Below are positions 58,476 through 64,000 of a stretch of DNA of 64,000 nucleotides, one piece after another. This DNA comes from Thiohalophilus sp. (GTDB lineage Bacteria > Pseudomonadota > Gammaproteobacteria > UBA6429 > Thiohalophilaceae), in contig NZ_JAXHLN010000002.1 in assembly GCF_034522235.1 (NCBI RefSeq), forward strand, positions 98,896-162,895, written 5' to 3'. Position 1 is the stretch's first letter. Every line of letters begins with the position of its first letter. The notes under the pieces are model-generated. The model was not told the origin of the DNA. It did not search any database and saw nothing but the letters and a program-made list of their open reading frames with translations. Position numbers and translations under genes: made by a program.

Positions 58476-60474
58476 GTTAAGTATAGGAAAAGGGCAAGAA
58501 TTAATTCTGGATCAGCGTTATTGCAAAGTGGTTCGGATGATAGAAGCCAATGTCTGGCAAGTAGAATTTCTCGAAACCGGTAAGTATGAAACCTTTGCGT
58601 ATGAAGAGCTGATGAGGATGTATATGGAAAGGAAATTAAAGCCGGCCAATGATGCGCTTATGGCTACGCATATGCCGAATAAGGAGTATAGACAGGCTCA
58701 GATTGCATGGATGGAAGCCTTGCCAGAGAAGCAGCGTGAAAGAGCCGTTGAGAAATATACGTATGTGATTGCTGTGCGTGAGGCCAAGTTGCGCTATTAC
58801 ACAGAGGAAACACTGAATCCTGTTATAGATGAAGTCTATGAGAAATATAAGAAATCAGGAGATGATGTTGAAAGGCCGAATTGGAGTTCAGTAAATCGGT
58901 GGCGCAAGAAGTTTATCAAATCAGGGCAAGATATAAGATCGCTGGTAAACCAGCACGACAAAAAAGGGAATCGTGAGCGACGATATCCTCAAGATTTAGA
59001 GGAAATTATTCATAGGGCGATCAATGAAACCTATTTAACTCGTGAGAGAGGCACCGTAAAAGACACCGTAGATTCGGCTATCGCGATGGTGGCTGACGAA
59101 AATAAATTCAGGACTGATCATACAAGGCTGCAAATGCCAACATGGTCCATTGTAAAAAGATTGATTCAAGCGATTGATAAATTCGATGTGGTTGTGGCTC
59201 GAGAAGGAGTAGAGGTAGCTGAGCAGAAGTTTCGTGCGGCAGCCGATAAAATAGTGGCGACGAACATACTGGAGTATGTGCAAATAGATCATACAACCAT
59301 GGACTCGATGTTGATTGATGATGTTTCACTGCTGCCTATCGGGCGCCCTACGCTTACTGTCTGTATTGATGTTAAAAGCCGATCGATTTTAGGTATTTAT
59401 ATCGGATTCGAGCCCGCGAGCTTCGTAAGCGTTGCGCAATGTCTCAGGCATGCATTTATGCCTAAAGTCGACTTGAATATGAGATACCCAAGTATTGAAG
59501 GGAAATGGATAGCGTTTGGTATTCCAGAGAACCTGATAGTGGATAACGGATTGGAGTTCCATTCAGATCACCTGGAAGATTTATGTTACAGCTTCGGGAT
59601 CAATATGGAGTATATGCCGCGCAAAACACCGTGGTTTAAACCACATGTAGAGCGGTTCATCGGTACGTTGAATCGTGATGTGTCTCATAAAACGCCAGGC
59701 ACAACATTTTCTAATATTTTTGAGAAAGGGGATTATGATCCGAACAAAAACGCTGTTATGACATTATCTAGTTTCAAGGAAGTTGTGCATAAGTGGGTAG
59801 TAGATGTCTATCACAAGAGTGGCCATAAAGGACTGGGCGGTAAATCGCCTAATGAGGTATGGGAGAGCATGATAAATGACGTGATCCCGCCAATACCCGC
59901 TGACCCGGACATCTTTGATGGCCTGATGGGTGGGACAGCTAAGAGAGTGGTCTCGCATCAGGGGGTCGAGTTTAGCAGGCTGCAATATAACTCAAAGGAA
60001 TTGCGAGAAATGCGACAGCGATACGGTGATCGGTTTGAGACAAAAATACGTTACAACCCGACAGATATATGCGAAGTCTATGTGGAAGACCCTGTCTCTA
60101 AAAGGTTGCTTAGAGTGCCAGTTGTCGGGGATGTCAATAAGAAATATGCCGAAGGATTATCGTTATGGCAGCACAAAGTTATTTGTCGACATGCCATGCA
60201 GTCCACATCCCGCCTCACGATCGAGGCATTAGCCAAGGCTAAACAAGATATTCGGAAGATCATTGAGGACGATATTTTCAACAAGAAGCTGAAGACTCGC
60301 AAGAAGCAGGCCCGTTTCAATGAATTCGATGATCCTAGAATGCGTAATAAAAGCTGCGAATCATCACCGGAAGGGAGGCAGATTGAAGGGATAGGCACCG
60401 ATGCTTCTTCGTCAGATGAAGATCTGTTGATTGGTGATTTTGACGATGTCGTACCGGATTTTCCTGTGTCGTAG
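58468..60474 (+). CDS. tnsB: Tn7-like DDE transposase TnsB
   Basis: 668-aa transposase (start ATG 58468 after GGGAGG). The DDE triad is Asp274 (VQIDHTTMDS), Asp359 (NLIVDNGLEFHS) and Glu395 (KPHVERFIGTLNRD), with a 35-residue gap between the last two, as in TnsB/TniA/MuA. N-terminal HTH regions (about 60-250) bind the ends. An acidic C-terminal tail (SSSDEDLLIGDFDDVVPDFP) fits the TnsC-interacting hook of TnsB proteins. Joins 3' ends to target DNA. Confidence 0.93.
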   Translation: MAKLSIGKGQELILDQRYCKVVRMIEANVWQVEFLETGKYETFAYEELMRMYMERKLKPANDALMATHMPNKEYRQAQIAWMEALPEKQRERAVEKYTYVIAVREAKLRYYTEETLNPVIDEVYEKYKKSGDDVERPNWSSVNRWRKKFIKSGQDIRSLVNQHDKKGNRERRYPQDLEEIIHRAINETYLTRERGTVKDTVDSAIAMVADENKFRTDHTRLQMPTWSIVKRLIQAIDKFDVVVAREGVEVAEQKFRAAADKIVATNILEYVQIDHTTMDSMLIDDVSLLPIGRPTLTVCIDVKSRSILGIYIGFEPASFVSVAQCLRHAFMPKVDLNMRYPSIEGKWIAFGIPENLIVDNGLEFHSDHLEDLCYSFGINMEYMPRKTPWFKPHVERFIGTLNRDVSHKTPGTTFSNIFEKGDYDPNKNAVMTLSSFKEVVHKWVVDVYHKSGHKGLGGKSPNEVWESMINDVIPPIPADPDIFDGLMGGTAKRVVSHQGVEFSRLQYNSKELREMRQRYGDRFETKIRYNPTDICEVYVEDPVSKRLLRVPVVGDVNKKYAEGLSLWQHKVICRHAMQSTSRLTIEALAKAKQDIRKIIEDDIFNKKLKTRKKQARFNEFDDPRMRNKSCESSPEGRQIEGIGTDASSSDEDLLIGDFDDVVPDFPVS

Positions 60475-60523
60475 TAATCGTCTTCAAATTGCTAAGTAAA
60501 GAATCAATATTAGGAGTATATCA

Positions 60524-61477
60524 ATGACTGTAAAAAGTGACAATTCAATAAAATCGATTCATGTTCATTATAACCAGTTTAATTATGCGTTGAATAAACT
60601 CGAGTCATGCTATGAAGGAATTGTGAATGGCGATGATTCACGTGGCGTTGCGATATTAGGTCGCTCGGGGACCGGAAAAACTCATTTGTTAAATTACTTC
60701 CACAGCAAGTATCCATCGAGTAGGGGTAATGACGGTACGAAAATGCCAATTGTTTATATAAAAACACCTTCGAGTCCCACAGTGAAAGGTTTGGTAGAGG
60801 CGCTATTGCATGCAATTGGCGATCCATTGTTCAATAAAGGTACGCTCACAGAAAAGTCGACAAGGTTGGTCAATTTGTTGAAGCGGGCTGACGCAAAAGT
60901 AGTGATATTGGATGAGTTTCAGCATTTTGTCGATAAAGGTGGCCGAAAAGTCCAGTATGCGGTTGCCGATGAGCTTAAGGTGATTGTTGAGAATTCTGGG
61001 GTCGGCCTGATTGTGTCAGGCCTGCCCTATTGTCAGTCGGTGATAATGTCGAATGAACAATTCACGCGACGGTTCTCCTCACCAGTAACGTTACCTCAGT
61101 TTGACTGGTCTGTCAGTGATGATAGAGCGAATTTCAAGGGTATATTGAAAGCCATGCAGTCATCCTTGGAATCAATTTCGATGCCGGATCTGACGTCAGA
61201 TGAGATGGCATTTAGATTCTATTGTGCTAGCGGTGGTTTGATTGGTCGCGTGGCAAATATATTCATCCAGCTTGTCAAAGATATGGCAAATAAGCATGGA
61301 ACGAAAGACGCTACGCTGGATGATCTCAATGCGGCGGCAAAAGAGGCGTGCTTTGACATGCCGTTAGGGATTGATAACCCATTTAGTCGGCAATTTGACG
61401 TTAAACCGACGAAAGAGGTTACCCACCGTGTGATGGAAATTGGTGATGAGCGCGGTGTTGTTGGGCTGGAAAGATAG
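60524..61477 (+). CDS. tnsC: Tn7-like AAA+ regulator TnsC (TniB-like)
   Basis: 317-aa ATPase that links target recognition to the transposase. Walker A GRSGTGKT (46-53), Walker B VVILDEFQHF with Asp130-Glu131, and a sensor-like LIVSGLPYC are present. Length is shorter than Tn7 TnsC and close to TniB-type proteins. GGAGTATATCA lies before the ATG. It begins 49 bp after tnsB. Confidence 0.92.
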   Translation: MTVKSDNSIKSIHVHYNQFNYALNKLESCYEGIVNGDDSRGVAILGRSGTGKTHLLNYFHSKYPSSRGNDGTKMPIVYIKTPSSPTVKGLVEALLHAIGDPLFNKGTLTEKSTRLVNLLKRADAKVVILDEFQHFVDKGGRKVQYAVADELKVIVENSGVGLIVSGLPYCQSVIMSNEQFTRRFSSPVTLPQFDWSVSDDRANFKGILKAMQSSLESISMPDLTSDEMAFRFYCASGGLIGRVANIFIQLVKDMANKHGTKDATLDDLNAAAKEACFDMPLGIDNPFSRQFDVKPTKEVTHRVMEIGDERGVVGLER

Positions 61478-61486
61478 GAGGTTAGT

Positions 61487-63436
61487 ATGCCAGTAATAAG
61501 TTCTCGTCAGACTATCAAGCCGCTCGTTGTCACACCGAGACCATATTATGCAGAAAGTTTTAATGGGTTCTTGTTACGAACGGCAGAATCAAATAGTTAT
61601 GGTTCCTACGGGCCGATATTAGAATATGCAGGAGTCACAGAGAAAGAATTACGTTCCGTACAGCCCCCTTTTCACAAGCTGGCGAAAGTTTATGCTTGTG
61701 AACCAGAGGCATTGCATAATTTATCGTATTTCAGGCCTGAGGAGTTCAGTGATAATAAGGGGATGGGGTTGCTTGGCCATGAGCTCCTCAAAAACCATTT
61801 TCAAATACGTAACCCGAAATTTTGTCCTGATTGTGTCAGTGAAACAGGGCGTGTCACGGTCTATTGGGATTTGGGATACACGGTAGCTTGTCCTGTCCAT
61901 GGCAGACACCCCGTAACGCGATGTGACAAATGCAAAAAACCTATATCCTGGCGCAGGCCAGGGTTATTGACCTGTCGCTGTGGGGCGGATTTATTAACAA
62001 ATCAGGTTATATCTGAGTCAAATCAGAGTCTGCTGGCTTTCATGCAAGTGATTCGTTCAAAACTGTTTAATCTGACCTTAAATACCGATCCTGTTCGGGC
62101 TGCAAATTTCCCGCTCGATGAATTCGAGAATATGTCACTCAGGACATTGCTGTGTTTGGTAGACAGGATCGGCAAACAGGGAGAAAAACTCGCTAGTAAT
62201 GATATGGCAGAGGATCAGAAGGAATATCGGCATGTAAAAATCACATCAGAAGTATTCTCTAACTGGCCACACAATTTTTATGATTTTTTAGAAAAAATAG
62301 GCAACTACCAGGATGCAAGTTCAAACAATGAGCATTATGGTTTTATAAAGCAATTCGAACATGTCCATAATGCGTTGTTCAAAACGAAATTGCCGGCTAA
62401 GGAAATCGAATTCATATATAGAGAATTCTTTATCTTTGGTGATAAGCGCTGGAAAAAAGCGACAATCGATAAGCGTTTGCGAGAGAAAAATCCGGGGTAC
62501 GAATCAACATTAGTTGGCATTGATAAAGCATCAGAAATAATGGGGGTACAGACGGCTACAGTCCGACGGCTGGTGGAATTAGGTGTGATAAAAGCAGTAG
62601 AGGTTAAAAAAGGTAACAGAAAAAGACTTTTATTTGACGTTGGCCAGGATCTCCCTAAAAGAATCGATAAAGGTGTCAGTTATTCTGCCAGGCAGGCCTC
62701 TAAAGTATTAAAGTTGCCAGTAAGCGTGTTGCAGGAACTGCGTAAAAGATCAGTGTTCAAGATGAGATATTTTGGCGATAAAATACAGTCTTTTCATGAA
62801 TATGATGTTATAGCTTTTAAGCGGCAATTAGAGGCCCTCTGTGATGCTGAGTATATATCTGATGAGGTGGTAGATACCATCACTTTAGATGATGCAATGA
62901 AGAGAAAGTACGGTTCTGAGAAATATAAAGCCGATATAGTAGAGTTATTCCTCAGCGGGAAAATTAGAACATTAGGATCAAAAGATAAAAATATAGAAAA
63001 TATAGAGATAGATACCCGTGAACTTAATGCTATTCTTAAAGACGTTAAAGAAAAGGGCACGGATAGTCTACTTGTCGTAGATGCTGCACGCAAAATAGGA
63101 TGTGATCCGACTGTCGTGCCCTGGTTAGTTAGGAATGATTATTTGAAGGCTAACCCAGCTTTCCAACACTTGAGAATTGAGAGCGATTCAATAGACCACT
63201 TTAAAAGCACGTATCTATTTTGTAATGAACTTGGCAAAGAAAAAAGAACCAGTAGCAAAAAAATAATTCAATTTTGTGAGAGGCATGGAATAGAGATGTT
63301 CAGGGCTATGCGCACTAGTTCTAGTTCGTCACAACCGTTCATCTCGCTATCTGATCTCAAATCAATCTTACCAGCACAAAATTATACAATCAGAGACAAA
63401 AATACTCAGGAAATAGTTCGGGAATTGTTAGGGTGA
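61487..63436 (+). CDS. tniQ: TniQ/TnsD target-selection protein with extra HTH region
   Basis: 649-aa target selector. The N-terminal TniQ domain starts PRPYYAESFNGFLLRTAE. Two zinc-binding groups follow: FCPDC (113-116) with CPVH (135-138), and CDKC (146-149) with CRC (163-165). Around residues 344-380 there is a MerR/excisionase-like HTH (GIDKASEIMGVQTATVRRLV), and further helical DNA-binding-like segments fill the C-terminus. Size matches TnsD, which binds a fixed chromosomal attachment site, better than short TniQ proteins. GGAGG sits before the ATG. The attachment site it recognises is unknown. Confidence 0.88.
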   Translation: MPVISSRQTIKPLVVTPRPYYAESFNGFLLRTAESNSYGSYGPILEYAGVTEKELRSVQPPFHKLAKVYACEPEALHNLSYFRPEEFSDNKGMGLLGHELLKNHFQIRNPKFCPDCVSETGRVTVYWDLGYTVACPVHGRHPVTRCDKCKKPISWRRPGLLTCRCGADLLTNQVISESNQSLLAFMQVIRSKLFNLTLNTDPVRAANFPLDEFENMSLRTLLCLVDRIGKQGEKLASNDMAEDQKEYRHVKITSEVFSNWPHNFYDFLEKIGNYQDASSNNEHYGFIKQFEHVHNALFKTKLPAKEIEFIYREFFIFGDKRWKKATIDKRLREKNPGYESTLVGIDKASEIMGVQTATVRRLVELGVIKAVEVKKGNRKRLLFDVGQDLPKRIDKGVSYSARQASKVLKLPVSVLQELRKRSVFKMRYFGDKIQSFHEYDVIAFKRQLEALCDAEYISDEVVDTITLDDAMKRKYGSEKYKADIVELFLSGKIRTLGSKDKNIENIEIDTRELNAILKDVKEKGTDSLLVVDAARKIGCDPTVVPWLVRNDYLKANPAFQHLRIESDSIDHFKSTYLFCNELGKEKRTSSKKIIQFCERHGIEMFRAMRTSSSSSQPFISLSDLKSILPAQNYTIRDKNTQEIVRELLG

Positions 63437-63513
63437 ACCCTAAAATACAGCTATGAGTTGAATGCTTTCTGAGAAAAAACACTTTTTTCAGGGTAATAAA
63501 GTCTATTGAGAAG

Positions 63514-63552
63514 TGGACCCCGATAAATTGGATTCCAATTTATCGGGGTCCA
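63514..63552. repeat. 39-nt perfect palindrome (abutted IS-end-like arms)
   Basis: 19-nt arms, each reading TGGACCCCGATAAATTGGA inwards, around a single central T. It may serve as a terminator for tniQ or be a remnant of two insertion-sequence ends joined head to head. Confidence 0.7.
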
Positions 63553-63641
63553 TCTCTTTCTGGTAATCCAGGGCTCAATTTCTTTCCGATAGTCGGATAG
63601 AACCGTGAACGAATATCATAAAATGAGTAGGAAACAATAGC

Positions 63642-63659
63642 CTGGCCGTTTTCGGCCAG
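63642..63659. repeat. Short perfect hairpin
   Basis: CTGGCCG, loop TTTT, CGGCCAG. It lies between tniQ and the last gene. Confidence 0.5.
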
Positions 63660-63717
63660 AAGCGGACGCTCATGTTTTTACTCTGACCCCAAATATCCTG
63701 GGCGCATTGTTATACGC

Positions 63718-63987
63718 TTAGTTTTCAAAATCTGCTTCCCATTCTTTAATAACTTTCTTAACTTCTTTTTTTGAAGCCCAGTGTGTTCTGCCAAATGAGT
63801 CCGCAAGCCCAATGTGGGTCGGCTTGCTGCTACACAAACACTCTTCATCCCATGGGAAAATCAAGTCAATTTTCTCACCGATTTCGAGAGAAGTTGGTAG
63901 CTGCCCTGACAATGGATTTCGATAGTCATGGATTAACACGCCATGTCTCCACTTTTTTAACAATTTACTAAATATAAACGAGTGCAT
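63718..63987 (-). CDS. Hypothetical cassette-type protein (may extend past the window)
   Basis: 89 codons from the ATG at 63987; the frame stays open to the window edge and no ribosome site is visible, so the N-terminus may lie outside. Soluble protein with a middle LIFPWDEECLCSS and a C-terminal basic/acidic helix (KKEVKKVIKEWEADFEN); not recognised. Just after its stop, on the minus strand, GTATAACAATGCGCCCAG resembles the left half of an attC site, so it looks like an integron cassette in reverse orientation. Confidence 0.5.
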   Translation of the reverse strand: MHSFIFSKLLKKWRHGVLIHDYRNPLSGQLPTSLEIGEKIDLIFPWDEECLCSSKPTHIGLADSFGRTHWASKKEVKKVIKEWEADFEN

Positions 63988-64000
63988 AAAGCGAATTATA

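Overview
The window looks like a chromosome segment of a chemolithotrophic sulfur-oxidising gammaproteobacterium (Chromatiales/Ectothiorhodospiraceae-like; inferred from gene content, no rRNA is present). It carries a cytoplasmic sulfite dehydrogenase (soeABC), ATP sulfurylase (sat), a haem d1 assembly protein (nirF, implying cd1 nitrite reductase), moaA for molybdenum cofactor, and a B12-dependent ribonucleotide reductase split into nrdJa and nrdJb.

Bases 1-35,880 are GC-rich core genome: nirF (5' cut by the window edge), moaA, a membrane diguanylate cyclase, an orphan FixJ-type regulator, soeCBA, an overlapping operon for an N-carbamoyl/ureide compound (FN3 membrane protein, M20 amidohydrolase, isochorismatase-fold amidase, SSS symporter, an easily missed 40-aa membrane peptide, a carbamoyltransferase), asnB, a lone PstS-like protein, sat, a TPR lipoprotein-like protein, a hybrid kinase with response regulator, a DegP/Q protease, two Hsp20 genes, and nrdJa carrying an intein directly before its catalytic cysteine. 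Core intergenic gaps are full of degenerate 7-bp and 8-bp tandem repeats, often as nested inverted arms around a hairpin.

Bases 36,000-52,900 are an AT-rich accessory region. Short unknown genes are separated by sites resembling integron attC sites, with no integrase in view. Possible defence or signalling genes lie here: a DUF3800 protein, an ApeA-like HEPN protein, an OLD-type ATPase-Toprim nuclease, a DAC-fold (DACNV-like) protein, and, on the opposite strand and GC-rich, a 1502-aa NACHT/STAND protein with a nuclease-like N-terminus. Two complete insertion sequences (ISL3 and IS256 families) both keep 8-bp target duplications; the IS256 copy splits a small gene that can be rebuilt exactly.

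Bases 53,149-56,692 hold a type II restriction-modification operon (nuclease plus two DNA methyltransferases) led by a LexA-like repressor with its own large palindromic operator. After a stand-alone IS1595-type zinc-ribbon/HTH gene comes a Tn7-like transposition module (tnsA, tnsB, tnsC, tniQ/tnsD; 57,762-63,436). A last cassette-like gene on the minus strand runs off the right edge. No tRNA, rRNA or CRISPR array was recognised.
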